This document shows, one piece after another, positions 34,831 to 45,947 of a stretch of DNA of 64,000 bases (within the stretch, counting starts at the first letter, position 1; every line of letters starts with the position of its first letter). The stretch is from Pleurostoma richardsiae (taxonomy: Eukaryota; Ascomycota; Sordariomycetes; Calosphaeriales; Pleurostomataceae). The notes below the pieces were generated by a model. The model worked only from the letters and a program-made list of their open reading frames with translations. It did not search any database and was not told the DNA's origin. The stretch covers positions 124,001-188,000 of the forward strand of contig JANBVO010000027.1 of the NCBI GenBank assembly GCA_030052745.1. Direction: 5' to 3'. A program made the position numbers and the translations under genes.

Positions 34831-36405
34831 ATGCGCCTTCACTTAACTTTCATCGCATTAGCTAACATTGCACATGGCATTGTTATGCCGGATGGAAATA
34901 CGGTAATGATACACTTCCTTCTCTCCTCCACGTCTCTCCTATTCTCTATGCTACTCCCTAACACTCTGCAAGGGAAAACTGCCGACGTTAGGCTGGAATT
35001 CATGGAACGCATATGGGTGTGAGATCCAGGAGGATTACTTCCTAGCTTCCGCTGAGGCGCTGGTCAACACGGGCCTGCAAGCGGCAGGGTATACATACGT
35101 CAACAGTGAGACACCTCTACACAGCTACCACTATTATTCCCATGTGCAGTGCCCACCCACGTTAGGATCGTTTGAACTGACAGTCAAGAATAGTTGACGA
35201 CTGCTGGTCTGTGAAGACTGGCCGAAGCGCTACTGGCCATATCCTGCCTAATACCACTCGCTTTCCCGATGGCATCGATGGCCTGGCAAGCAAGGTACAC
35301 GCAATGAACCTGAGCATCGGAATATACAGCAGTGAGCATGAACATTGCATGCCGAGAGAACCCTTCATTGAGTAACATATTTGATTCCCAGCTGCTGGTA
35401 CCCGAACTTGTGCAGGATATCCAGCCAGTCTCGGATATGAAGACATCGATGCGGCTGACTTCGCCGCGTGGGGCATTGACTGTATGTTCAAGACACTCAT
35501 ATGCGAAAGCTCAAAAGAACTGACCGGTTATGATTTTAGACCTCAAATATGATAACTGCAATGTACCCGCCAATTGGACGGACGAGTATGTCTTCTGCAA
35601 TCCAGACTCGGTTGCACACACCAGTAACGGCACCTGCACTTTGGAACTGGATCCGGATCTCGCCCCTCCCGGCTACGATTGGAGCAAATCCAACTCGTCG
35701 ATCCGTTTCAAGCGCATGCGGGACGCTCTAGCCCACCAGGACCGCGAGATATTGCTATCCTTGTGTATTTGGGGCGACGCAGACGTGTATAGCTGGGGAA
35801 ATGACACTGGTGTCAACTGGCGGATGAGCAACGACATCGGTCCAAGCTGGGCTGCCATTACGCGCATTCTCAACGACAACTCTTTCCGTCTCAATAGCGT
35901 GGACTTCTGGGGCCATAATGACGCCGATATGCTTGAGGTGGGCAATGGAGACCTCTCAACATACGAGACCCGCACTCACTTCGCCTTCTGGGCCGCAATG
36001 AAATCTCCACTACTCATTGGCACGGACTTGACGACGCTTTCCGCAGATGCCATCGCGCTTCTCAAAAACGAATACCTGCTCGCCTTTAACCAAGACCCCA
36101 CCTATGGCTCGCCAGCCACCCCTTACAAATGGGGAACCAACCCGGACTGGACCTGGAATTCAACTTATCCTGCCGAATACTGGTCTGGAGTCGCTGAGGA
36201 AGGCACTCTGGTCTTGATGCTCAACTCCATGGATCATTGGGCAGTGAAGACCGCTATGTGGGATGAGATACCCAGCTTGGAGAGTTGTAATTCGTACCAC
36301 GTCACGGATGTGTGGACGGGAGAGAATTTGGGCTGTCTGCGCGGTTATTCAGCAAATATCTCCAGCCACGATACCAGTGTGATCCTTGTAGGAGACAAGT
36401 GCTAG
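34831..36405 (+). CDS. GH27 glycoside hydrolase (alpha-galactosidase type)
   Basis: Retaining enzyme of family GH27, removing terminal alpha-D-galactose; a fungal subgroup instead removes beta-L-arabinopyranose. Five exons fit family alignment: 34831-34902, 34973-35105, 35194-35331, 35392-35481 and 35540-36405, giving 432 aa. A short signal peptide ([16 protein letters not shown]) precedes [16 protein letters not shown]. Further family blocks are YVNIDDCWS, the Arg/Cys segment [16 protein letters not shown] and the nucleophile motif YLKYDNC (Asp about 149). The acid/base motif [10 protein letters not shown] comes next, then [14 protein letters not shown]. The C-terminal beta-sandwich ends GDKC. 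Introns are 58-88 nt, phases 0, 1, 1, 1. The second exon begins at GGA AAA CTG; starting it at the later AG would break the GWNSWN frame. Activity between the two GH27 specificities is undecided. Confidence 0.88.
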
Positions 36406-38662
36406 AGTTTGTTGCTTGTTGTCTGGTTTAGCTCGGGGTCGCAGTTTCTCTTAACAAGTCTTGAAGGCCTTCCACAATCGAAAGCGCCAGTGGTGGGGAC
36501 AGCCGTCTCGCTTCCTGTCCTGCGACAATACGTTTGAGATGTGCCCTAGGGCCCTAGGGTCATCATACAAAGCGTCGCGGTCCCGGTAACTCGCTTTTCA
36601 TTTTCATTCTCACGTCCAGAGCTGCACAACTGAGATATTGTTGTCCGTTGCCTCCCTAGCCACACGGAACGCTAAGCGTATGGTCGTCTGATGGATGACG
36701 AGATGCGGGGAAGCAGCGATTGCACGCGTCTCCCGACCCGATAGCCGGCTCTAATGTATTTTACCTTTTACCTTTTCGCCTTTCGGGAGATTTGATAGCA
36801 ATCATGGATCGACACTCTGTAAGACCGAATAGGCTTAGGAGAAGAAGTGGTTGAGGTTCTAGGGCTCCCGAGACCGTCCTCATATCACGATTACTCACTG
36901 ACCTTTCCCGAATGGCCCGACCGAGAGAATTCCAACATACTGGAACGAGATTTGAGCAGAAGACAGTAGCTGAAGAGGGAGGGAGGGAAAAAAGGGGAAG
37001 GGGGGAGGGGGGGAGCACGGTAAGGACGGCACGCTTTGCGGGAGGCTTGCTGCATGCGAGGCCGGCATGCTTTTGAAGAGATTCACATGGAGTCATCAAA
37101 ATCGCCTGACGATCAAGTTCTCAAACGTGACAATGTTTGCTCTTCTCCACCAATCTAACCTGCGCAGTCGAATCGCGGGCGGCTCCGCCTCATTTCGCCG
37201 CATGGTTCCTCTTTCAGACAACCCCGCAGAAAGACAGGATGTGTATCTTGATGAACGTCGCGGGAGAGACGGAGCCGAATCAATACGAGATATATCCTCT
37301 GTTGCTTCGACTCGCCCCATTGCGGATGGTGTGAGGCTCGAGATTTACTGTCGCAACGGATGCCATGGGTGCCGTGTCATTGCAGACCCAAACGATGCCG
37401 GCGAGAGATCACCCGTGGACACTGGCTCATTGCAACGTGACTCCTTCATCCACGCTGTCCGCTGTGATACCGCCGGAGCCTCGTAGCAAGACATGATTGA
37501 GCCCACCGCGTTCTTGAACGCAACTATATGTATCCGTGGGTATCTCTCTGTTTCTATCTATATATACAAGTAGATGTCGACTGACCTGTCTTACGAGATA
37601 TGTCCAAGCATTCAAACTCCTACATCAAAAAGGCGGCATGTTCTTTGTGTATGGGACGTCGTCACTAAAGCAAGACCAAGCCTGAGATGTAAGATGTTGC
37701 GTGTACTCGAGGACCATGTATGCCTTTCGAGCTGAAGAAGCCGGGGGTTGGGGATCTCGGAGCCGAGATGAATGGCACTCATGCCCAAGAACACAGAGAA
37801 TTTGGCAGGGTGGGCAAGATGAGAAACGACCCTGACCGCCGCCTCCCTGAGGTTGCGGCATACCGGATGACACGCAGCCGGCCCGGTGTAAATGGAGGGT
37901 AGCATGGCTAACATTGCGGGGTTAGAGGGAAAGGACGAGGGCTGGATGAGGGGAAGCAAACTATTGCTAGTGACTTCTAGACTTGTCCTAGGAATCATCG
38001 GTGCCTGGATAGGGTGGTCATCAGATTTACAGAGTCTTGCGTGGGAACAGACCGACGCACTCCAGTGTAACCCCGGCGCGCACCCGAAGAAACACGCCAA
38101 GACCGACCGAACCGGCCGGTTTTGACAGATTGCGGGGTCCCCAGCGGCCACGGGAACGACCCCCTTGTCCCAAATACCTCCCTTGGCACCCTCCAATCAT
38201 GAGTGCCTTGTCTAATTTTGACTAACTTGGGGGCGCATCTCCACACCTCTCATTTCCTCACCTTGTCGTCCACGCCGGCCCTACACTGATCGGCTTAGGT
38301 TCTCGGAATGCGGGGACTAGTCGGCCAGGCTAGCACGAGGCCGTCCCCGAGAGGAACCCTAGGAGAAAACCTCCATCGTGTGTGTAAAAGGCACGCCGTG
38401 CTGGCGCCAGAGCACAAGATCATCGTCTGATGGTACCCATTTCGGGGATGTCGGATAATTCATCTGGACTCTGGCTGAGAGAGACCGAGGGGCGTGCGCT
38501 GGTTGCTAAGTGAGGCCTTTTGTCTATAATAGATCACGATGTTCCCTGAAAGCTCCGTGCGTAAGAGGTTCCTTCACCACATCTGCCTTCTGCTTTACAT
38601 GTGCATCAAGATCAACCCGGCTTCGTCGCCTGTTTCTCGTCATTGACGAATCTCAAGACAAG
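36406..38662. promoter_or_regulatory. Intergenic region with the GH43-like gene promoter
   Basis: About 2.26 kb with no supported gene; the frames at 37067-37486 and 37612-38196 lack motifs. Two copies of GCGGGG, which fit the fungal carbon-repressor consensus SYGGRG (CreA/CRE-1), lie at 38132-38137 and 38310-38315. They are 350-530 bp before the GH43-like start codon. Such hexamers are common by chance in GC-rich DNA, so regulation by glucose is only a suggestion. Confidence 0.3.
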
Positions 38663-41548
38663 ATGAAGCAAGGATTCTGTTCCCTCCTCCTGTTGTGCCT
38701 CCCGCTCGCTGGGGCTGCGCCTTCGGGTGGCCCATACAGACGTGGCTTAAGCCAGGCAGCGACATCCTTTGACTCTCGTGCCGTGAATGCACTTCCGGGC
38801 CAGCCCAATTACACCTCTATCCCCAACGGGCAAGCTTGGTATGATACCGACGGAAATGCCATCGACGCCCACGGTGGCGGCTTTCTCAAAGTAGACGACT
38901 GGTACTACTGGGTCGGGGAGTCGTTTTCCACTGGGGTCGGACCACCTTACGACGACGCTCACGTCAAGATGTACAAGTCCCAAGACCTGATGAACTGGGA
39001 GTATGTGGGAGCTGTCATCACCGTATACACCCCCGACATAAACGGCAATCATCTCCTGACATATTGCACCACTGAGCGTCCCAAGCTTGTTTATAACAAA
39101 GCGACCAATAAATATGTCCTGTGGGTTCACTGGGAAATGTCCGCCAGTTACGATCCTTCCCAGCTTTTTGTGGCAACGGCCGACAACGTAGAGGGTCCCT
39201 ATACTCTCACTGCCAAAGGCCACTTCCGACCGGGCTCTGGAAATCAGGATTCGAGTGCCATGGGCGACCGCGTCGGAGGGCTCAACATCGACTATAACTC
39301 GTCACCCAAAAACAGTGCCAACACTAGTCGCCCGTACAAGCCGGTCTCGGGTTCCGATTATCCCCCTAAAGTCCTTCAGTTCAGCAGCACCGTGGATCCG
39401 AGCAATCCGGAGAAGGTCACTTACCTCTCGCAAAGCAGCGGTTACGGAGAGGCTCAGATCGATAACTGGTGGACTTACGAATTGACAGGTGTCTATTTCA
39501 ATATGACACTGAAAGCGATCGCCGTGAAGATGACGACGTGGGACGTCACATACTACGAGATGTACTCTCCCTACTGGAGTCTCGATACAACTGCTTACGA
39601 CTACATTTTGCGATACCCCACCAACAATCGCTCGGAGGTCGCAACCTACGCGTTCGAGATGGGAGATCCGGGCAATGAAAGAACTGCCCTTGTTGCGCCG
39701 GATATTCACCCAGGCCTGGACGAGTCTTCATCTAATTCTGTCGTTTACGTCCACAGCGGCGACGCGGCATTCGTCACTTGCAATACCACCGACAGTACAG
39801 TTTATTATACAACGGATGGTTCTACGCCGACAACAGACAGTTCGGTATACTACACAGGCACGAGAATATCCGTTACCGGTTCAACGGGTTACAATATGAC
39901 GGTCAAGGCTATTTGCACGCTCAACAACCAGACCAGCTCGATCATATCCCAGACTTACGTGGTGGTTGATAATACTACAGCGGTCCCAATCTTCCGGCCT
40001 GTCGTATCCATCCCTCCCGGGACGTACGAGCCGAATGACGCTGCATTCGGGTATGCGGCTGTAAAAATCTACTGCCCTACGTATAATACGGAGTGCTATT
40101 ACACAATGGACGGCCTTGATCCTGACCCGCCGGTCCTTGGGACCAATATTGGATATCGCAGCCGGGATCTGACCATCTGGCAGGACCCGAAGGACGGAAA
40201 CGCTTATCTTTTTACCGCCTCGGACAACATCTATAACCGTGTTTGGGCGCTTACAGATGATTATACTGACGTCGTCGCTGACAAAGAGTATGATGTCTTT
40301 GTAGACGTATCACGGGAAGCCCCTGCGCTTATCCGTAATGGCGGTGCATCTGGCGAATACGTCTACCTCATCACCTCAACTCAGTCCGGTTGGTTTCCGA
40401 ATCAAGCACAGTACATCCGTACAGCAGACGTTAAGGCTGGTTTTAATGAACCACGGGACTCCACTACAGGATATCGGAACGGGAATATGACCTGGTCAGG
40501 AATGGAGCCTGTGGGCGATCCAAGCACATACTATAGTCAGTCGACCTTCATTCTCGACATTGGCACAGACGACGACCCGCAGTACGTCTTTGTGGGGGAC
40601 AGATACGATACCAATGAGCTGTTCGACTCAACTTATGTCTTCATGCCACTTACTGTTGACGATGATGCCGCTGCTGTTACGGGTGATACAGGCAGCGGCC
40701 TTATGACTCTCCAGTACGAACCCGAGTTAGTGGTCGACATTGCAAACAATTCTATCGTACCTCCAACATGGAAGTTATTGTCGCTCAACAAGCCGGTTAC
40801 TGCCACTTCCTCGGTAGCTCTTACTGCAGCCGAGATAGCAGCCGGCACATATAATTTCAGCGCTTCTGTGGCAAATGATGGCATTGACTACGATGTCGGT
40901 CCGTACGACAGTGTCGAACAGTACTATCAGCCTACTCAAGTGCCGTTCTACTGGCAAGTAGATCTCGAAGAGGCATATGAGCTGGCATGGATCGGATTAT
41001 CATTTATGAGTGTTGGAGGATCAGATGCGGTGAATCGTTACAAGATTAGCGCCAGCACTGACGGATCATACTTCTACCCACTTGTTGACAACACCGGTAA
41101 CTTGAGTCCTGGGTATATGGCACATGTCCTGAGTGGCAGCTACCGCTACGTCCGGATGGACGATTATAGCGTGTGGGACGTTGATCATAACAAAGAAGCG
41201 GACTGGGAGGTTGGCGTTTATGAAATATCGGTCTATGGCTATGAGTCCGGTTCGAACACGACTACGTCGTCAACGACTGCCACCTCGTCGGCAACAGCCA
41301 CTAGCTCGTTGTTGACGAGTTCCTCTGCCACAGCGACAGCAACAACGACCGGAACCGCTGCGTGCAACCACGACAATTGTCTGCGCGAGTTTCTCCGCTC
41401 TACTTCGTTAATTAATCCCTTCTGCGCTACATACACGGCAGCAGTCAATACTGCAACTAGCGGCTTGCCAAGCTATGTTTCCCAATGCCAGTCGAGCCCG
41501 TCAAGGATCTCATCGGCCTGTTCCTGCGTCATGACTGCGATGGTATAA
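38663..41548 (+). CDS. Secreted GH43-like (exo-beta-1,3-galactanase type) multidomain protein
   Basis: Single exon, 961 aa, starting at the ATG before a clear signal peptide (MKQGFCSLLLLCLPLAGAAP). Propeller segment A spans about 55-190: IDAHGGGFLKVDDWYYWVGES, KMYKSQDLMNWEYVG, ERPKLVYN and EGPYTL. It matches GH43 subfamily 24, exo-beta-1,3-galactanases, which are known for lacking the usual catalytic base. Segment B spans about 496-665 (RSRDLTIWQDPKDGNAYL, SREAPALI, SQSTFIL, VGDRYD) and completes the propeller. About 300 residues lie between, with two chitobiase C-terminal-like modules (YYTTDGSTPTT near 381-391 and YYTMDGLDPDPP near 479-490). Residues 700-862 look like an F5/8 type C or CBM32-type sandwich. 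A Thr/Ser linker (865-898) follows, then a small Cys-rich fungal C-terminal module (CNHDNCLREF...ISSACSC). The likely target is arabinogalactan side-branched beta-1,3-galactan. Activity is inferred. Confidence 0.78.
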   Translation: MKQGFCSLLLLCLPLAGAAPSGGPYRRGLSQAATSFDSRAVNALPGQPNYTSIPNGQAWYDTDGNAIDAHGGGFLKVDDWYYWVGESFSTGVGPPYDDAHVKMYKSQDLMNWEYVGAVITVYTPDINGNHLLTYCTTERPKLVYNKATNKYVLWVHWEMSASYDPSQLFVATADNVEGPYTLTAKGHFRPGSGNQDSSAMGDRVGGLNIDYNSSPKNSANTSRPYKPVSGSDYPPKVLQFSSTVDPSNPEKVTYLSQSSGYGEAQIDNWWTYELTGVYFNMTLKAIAVKMTTWDVTYYEMYSPYWSLDTTAYDYILRYPTNNRSEVATYAFEMGDPGNERTALVAPDIHPGLDESSSNSVVYVHSGDAAFVTCNTTDSTVYYTTDGSTPTTDSSVYYTGTRISVTGSTGYNMTVKAICTLNNQTSSIISQTYVVVDNTTAVPIFRPVVSIPPGTYEPNDAAFGYAAVKIYCPTYNTECYYTMDGLDPDPPVLGTNIGYRSRDLTIWQDPKDGNAYLFTASDNIYNRVWALTDDYTDVVADKEYDVFVDVSREAPALIRNGGASGEYVYLITSTQSGWFPNQAQYIRTADVKAGFNEPRDSTTGYRNGNMTWSGMEPVGDPSTYYSQSTFILDIGTDDDPQYVFVGDRYDTNELFDSTYVFMPLTVDDDAAAVTGDTGSGLMTLQYEPELVVDIANNSIVPPTWKLLSLNKPVTATSSVALTAAEIAAGTYNFSASVANDGIDYDVGPYDSVEQYYQPTQVPFYWQVDLEEAYELAWIGLSFMSVGGSDAVNRYKISASTDGSYFYPLVDNTGNLSPGYMAHVLSGSYRYVRMDDYSVWDVDHNKEADWEVGVYEISVYGYESGSNTTTSSTTATSSATATSSLLTSSSATATATTTGTAACNHDNCLREFLRSTSLINPFCATYTAAVNTATSGLPSYVSQCQSSPSRISSACSCVMTAMV

Positions 41549-42652
41549 GCTGGTCTCAAGAGACAATTCCTTTTGACAAAGCTGCAGAATCTGGACTTTT
41601 TGATCTCGTACCCGGGATGCTAGGAACGGAAAAAAAGAGAGCATAATCCGGATTTCAGTGATCATAGAAGGCAGGGAAAAGGAAACGAATCTATCGCTAT
41701 CATTAACAACAGTATCCGAATGATAGTGGTTTTCTGGTGCATACTATTACAATGAACCTATGGGTGTACCCTTCGCCTAGATTGGCTGCCTATGTGAAAT
41801 TCTTGCAAAGGGCGTGCCAGCGGGGAAATTGTTCCTCGGTAAATAGCTTAGTGATAGTTTGTCTGGATGCTGAATGTGAAACTTAGAGGCGCGTCCTCGC
41901 CACCTGGTAACATCCTTTACCCAGTCACCACCACCTGACTTATCTCCTTTGAGCAAATCAAGCAGCCAGACCGCCTTGCGGTGGACTACCTGTCCTCCCT
42001 CGCCTGTGTAAATGTCACAGATATTCTCCTGTGGCTTCTTCCGCCAAGTCAGTCATGGAAGGAGACAAAGTCCTTCTGGACCCTAGGTGGCTACTCATTC
42101 ATTACCAAGCGGTTTGCGGACTCGTCTATAAATATTCATCGACTCGTTCGCTTAGTAACGCGGAACTGGCTTCGGAAGGAAGGGCTGCTTCGTAATTGGA
42201 TCTGCAGGGTCATCGTAAGACCAGTGGAAGGAAGTGTTAGTAGATATCCGCTATGACAGTAGAGAAGAGTGGAGGTCGCATCTGTCACACGCATATCATA
42301 TACTGGAGTCAGGACGTACTTTCGAAGATGATAGGGAAAGGTAGGATTTTCTGTGAAGATATGGATTACGTCTCTAGTCTGATAGGCGATATTAGGAAGC
42401 AGAAGCGTCTTCAAGGGAATATTAATGGAGATTTGTAACGCGGAGCTCGGGCTGATCATACCTCGACGCTGACCAGCATGGCCAATCTGGCATCAGCGTT
42501 TTGGAATCAGGGCCAGTGGGAGGGCGAAGAAACTGGGTGTGCAGGTGATGGAGACTCGCAAGACGACACGCTGGCCAGCATGAATAATATTGCATTTACT
42601 TGGAAGAGTCAAAGTCGGCATGGACGCCTTGGCGCTGACCTCCCTTTCTCGT
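41549..42652. other. Convergent intergenic region
   Basis: About 1.1 kb between the GH43-like stop and the amidohydrolase stop. It is AT-richer than its neighbours. Short frames at 41981-42666 and 42136-42459 show no motif. It presumably holds both 3' regions. Confidence 0.5.
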
Positions 42653-43913
42653 TTATTGACTATTAATACGTGATAGTTCTTCGACTGCTTTCTGAGCATT
42701 CTCATCCTCGTCCAATCCAAACTCCGCTTTGCCTTTGTTTGGCTCTTCCTCAGCCGGAGGTAGAACAGAATTGGGTTGCTGGTGCTTTCGCAAGAGGTGA
42801 GTCGTATTGGCACACAGTTTAGCAGGACGAAAACTGGCACCCTCCTTGCCCTTGACGAAATGAGCATACTGCAGCAAACCAGTATAGATTCCCAGTTTCG
42901 GGGCGTACGGGAAGTCGCTTCCGTAGAGCACATGGTCATGGGAGGCGAAGCTGAGCAGGGCATGCAATTGTGGCGGACTTGTCGAGAGTGCAAGGTCGTA
43001 GTAAAACCGTGACATAGCATGTTTACTGTAACGAAATCAGTTGTCAAGTGCGATTTAGGAAGAGCCGGGAGTTTTGCTCACGCCTGAATAAAATTGACCT
43101 TCGCCCTTGAGCTAATCATCGCATCGACGAGAGAACCGGCGGCGCGTTGCCCTAGATAAGGAAGCGTACCCCCCGCGTGGCTTAAGATGACATCGACATT
43201 GTGGCATTCAGTCATAATACCGGAGAGAATCAGCGACATAGCTGCTCTGGTGGTGGCTTGAGGGTAGTCGATCACGGGTTGCGGCAGGAACCCGGATATC
43301 TTTTCGGGGAAGATATTGACATGACTGGGGTGAACGAAAACGAGGGCGTTGTGCTTGTTCAGTGCATCCCAAATCGGCCTGAAGCTCTCGTCGCCCAGTA
43401 GTTTATCGCCATACGATGTCATCACAACAACACCATTGGCGACCTTTAGCTGCCCAAAGACGTGTTCGATCTCTTCGAGCACGCCGTCAATGTCGTTGAA
43501 GTCGGGAAGGCTAGCAAAGAAGCCCAACCGCCCAGGGCGCTGGCCGCACACTGCCCAGACCTCATCGTTGAGTGCCCGCGCCATTGTCCGACCGGCTTCA
43601 GTTGGTCCAAGGAGAGCAGGGCCGGGCGCCGTGACGGATAAAACCGAGAAACGGGAATTGATCGTATCGCTGAAGCGAATGCATTCTGCGAGGGTCCACG
43701 CAGGCGTTGGCCAACCCGACGGGTCCCCTCCGTTTTCCTCCAATGCCTTCACATAGCTTGGCGTGAGGACGTGGATACTAGCTGTGGTTCAGCGATTGCA
43801 ATACCAGAGAGACAACACACGGCTTACTGGGTGTCAATTAGAGAGCTGCCAACCCTGTGACTGACCCGGGACATCACATTCGTCATTGCGCCTAGCACCG
43901 TATTCCTAATCAT
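42653..43913 (-). CDS. Amidohydrolase-2 family protein, ACMSD/6-MSA decarboxylase type
   Basis: TIM-barrel metal enzyme of the group containing aminocarboxymuconate-semialdehyde decarboxylase and fungal 6-methylsalicylate decarboxylases, which remove carboxylate from aromatic or muconate acids. Three exons fit: 43913-43828, 43777-43082 and 43025-42653, giving 384 aa. The first intron splits the metal motif, DTH|IH (His29 and His31). The barrel continues with FVHPSH (His178), [13 protein letters not shown] (His229) and the catalytic/metal Asp in [10 protein letters not shown] (about 298). The AG ten bases upstream of the chosen exon 2 acceptor would bring a stop into frame, so GCTAG is preferred. 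The last 40 residues are charged and probably disordered. The gene converges with the GH43-like gene and lies about 630 bp downstream of the acyltransferase gene on the same strand. Substrate is unknown. Confidence 0.82.
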
Positions 43914-44543
43914 GACTGGAGTGGTTAAAGGCTTGGCAGTGTGTGAACATGATCGAGGTTACGAATTCGGAATAAGCATTCAAGAGGCCGCGCCCAGCTG
44001 TTAGTAAAGACGTCATCCCGGAATCGTTCCGACAGCTTTCGGGGTCGACCCGATGCAGTGGACCGACGACTGAGTAGGCCAGGTGCCGCGCTAAGAAAAG
44101 TTGACGAACGAGGCAACTTTCCAGGGATGATATGTGCAATCCATTGGACAACCACTTGCTGGCTTGACTTTTCCAGTACTTTTCTCTTTGGTTTTTTTTT
44201 TTTTCAACTAAAAGTGAGGAGACGATTGCGACCTGAGGCCATAAAAAAAGACCAGCCTGCACGCATACCTCCACGCAGTCAGTCTTGACAGCCTGCGTGT
44301 TTACCTTGCCTCACTCATTGTGGGTTCATAGTTAGCGCCCCATGCAACCCAACCGGGTTGGGAACTCGGTAGTTCGAGACCTAAGATTAACGCTCAAGTT
44401 AAGAGAAGCGATCTAAGTGGAAGATAGTTCTACCCTTTCAGATTCGATTTCCTACATCTATACATCTCTGTCGCTCCTTACATACTGTTATTGAAGAGTT
44501 GAACAAGCTTAGAGGGTTTGTCTTGGACATTTGTTGCAGTCTC
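43914..44543. other. Intergenic region between amidohydrolase and acyltransferase genes
   Basis: 630 bp, promoter of the amidohydrolase and 3' region of the acyltransferase. It contains a T13 run at 44192-44204. No gene is supported; the frame at 43906-44274 has no motif. Confidence 0.5.
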
Positions 44544-45947
44544 TTATCTACCCAGGATTCTCACCGACACCCATCTACCCACAGTGATGCTAGGCTCGTC
44601 CAGCCACTTGGTAGCAAAATGAGCAAGGGCCATGTTGGCGGGAAAGATGACCGCCTGAGCGATTAGAAACCTTGTGGTCAGCCCTCGCGGTCCTACATCT
44701 GGGAAAACAAGGGTATTATCGAAGATGCTGTCCTGACCAAACTCTGGTATCCTATGACCGAGGACCCTGTACACTCTATCGCCTACAATCCACAGAAACG
44801 GCATGTGTGTGAGGTACAAACTGAAGCTGACTTTGCCAAGGTACCTGAGCGACTCAAGCCTCTTCTGGATCCAGCGAATGTGCAGTACGCCATAAATGAC
44901 CATGAAGGCGCCAATAGAGTTCCAAAACCGCCAGTATTCCTTTACTTTGTAATTTGGAGGTATGAGCATGGTCAGAAGGTACCAGCCGGTGATGCTGGAA
45001 GAGCGCTCGGGGTCCCGTTCACCATTGACTTGTGAGATGAGGTACCATCCAGAGAAGAAGATGAAATGGAAGACTGTCGTACGCGTCCGTGCAGAGAGAC
45101 GGCGGAGATACGGCTGATCGAGTCCTTCGATATCATTGAGAGCCAGCAAGACTCCGAAGAAAAAGCATGCCATAGCCCAGAAGCCGAGGAAGAAGAGTAA
45201 CAAGCTGATGATGACGAAGACGAGGAGTCGTACTTTATGTTGGAGGGTAGCGACGGAGGCGAGAGCGCCAAAGACCAGAAGCGAACCCTTGAATTCATAT
45301 GCCATGGTCCAGACTGGTGGGTTATAAGGGAACCACTTTGATTGAGGACTGTGCTCAACGAACGGGTTCAAAGCTTGAGGGACTTCGATAATAAAGTTCC
45401 AGATCTCAGCAAAGATATTTGACTGTGCCGGAGGCCAGCTCAGAAGAGGTCGGATGGGAAGTTGTAAGGCTAGTACCATGGCGAATGAAACGCCTATAGT
45501 TGGGATGAAGAGACGAAACGGCCTCCGGAGTGTTGCCGACAGCAGCTTTCGTCGAGGGTTCTCGCCGTCACGCAGCATTTGCAACGGCGATCTGCTTAGA
45601 ACATAACCGGACAAGACAAAGAAGATAGCGACCGCAGCGCCGCCACCAGTCCAGAATATCCTAACGAAAGGTAGTGTAACGAAATACCGGGATCCGTTGT
45701 TGTAACCGAAGCCATTCTGGATCTCGTCTTGGGGGCCGTAGAACCACGAGGCGTGGTGATACCAATACACCATGAAAGCTGCGAGCCCGCGCAGCCCGTC
45801 AAGATACGCTATCGTTGTGCCTAGCGTGGGCAGCTGTTCCAGCGGAATCGTGGCATGCTCCCTCTTATTGTCGCCGAGATCTATGTCATTTGCTGTACCA
45901 GACTCGAGATTGGACAGTTTGACGGTATCTTCTCTTGAGGCATTCAT
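44544..45947 (-). CDS. Acyltransferase 3 family membrane protein
   Basis: Single-exon protein of 467 aa from the family that moves acyl groups, often acetyl, onto sugars, lipids or small molecules across a membrane (OafA/YrhL and fungal relatives). A polar 45-residue N-terminus precedes the family start TIAYLDGLRGLAAFMVYWYHHASWF, which carries the conserved HH-type region. About ten membrane segments follow, with signature pieces AIFFVLSGYVLSRSP, RRPFRLFIPT and PPVWTMAYEFKGSLLVF. The last part has LGKVSFSLYLTHMPFLW. Length and layout suit fungal members encoded in single exons. Its gene is on the same strand and directly upstream of the amidohydrolase, so co-expression is possible but no shared pathway is evident. 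Donor and acceptor are unknown. Confidence 0.85.
   Translation of the reverse strand: MNASREDTVKLSNLESGTANDIDLGDNKREHATIPLEQLPTLGTTIAYLDGLRGLAAFMVYWYHHASWFYGPQDEIQNGFGYNNGSRYFVTLPFVRIFWTGGGAAVAIFFVLSGYVLSRSPLQMLRDGENPRRKLLSATLRRPFRLFIPTIGVSFAMVLALQLPIRPLLSWPPAQSNIFAEIWNFIIEVPQALNPFVEHSPQSKWFPYNPPVWTMAYEFKGSLLVFGALASVATLQHKVRLLVFVIISLLLFFLGFWAMACFFFGVLLALNDIEGLDQPYLRRLSARTRTTVFHFIFFSGWYLISQVNGERDPERSSSITGWYLLTMLIPPNYKVKEYWRFWNSIGAFMVIYGVLHIRWIQKRLESLRYLGKVSFSLYLTHMPFLWIVGDRVYRVLGHRIPEFGQDSIFDNTLVFPDVGPRGLTTRFLIAQAVIFPANMALAHFATKWLDEPSITVGRWVSVRILGR

Noticed and set aside
36540-36562. Palindrome-like CCCTAGGGCCCTAGGG
   Set aside because: A short self-complementary run in intergenic DNA with no flanking gene, repeat or terminal duplication.
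44340-44400. tRNA-like GTTCGAGAC stretch
   Set aside because: No acceptor stem, D-arm or anticodon arm could be folded around it.
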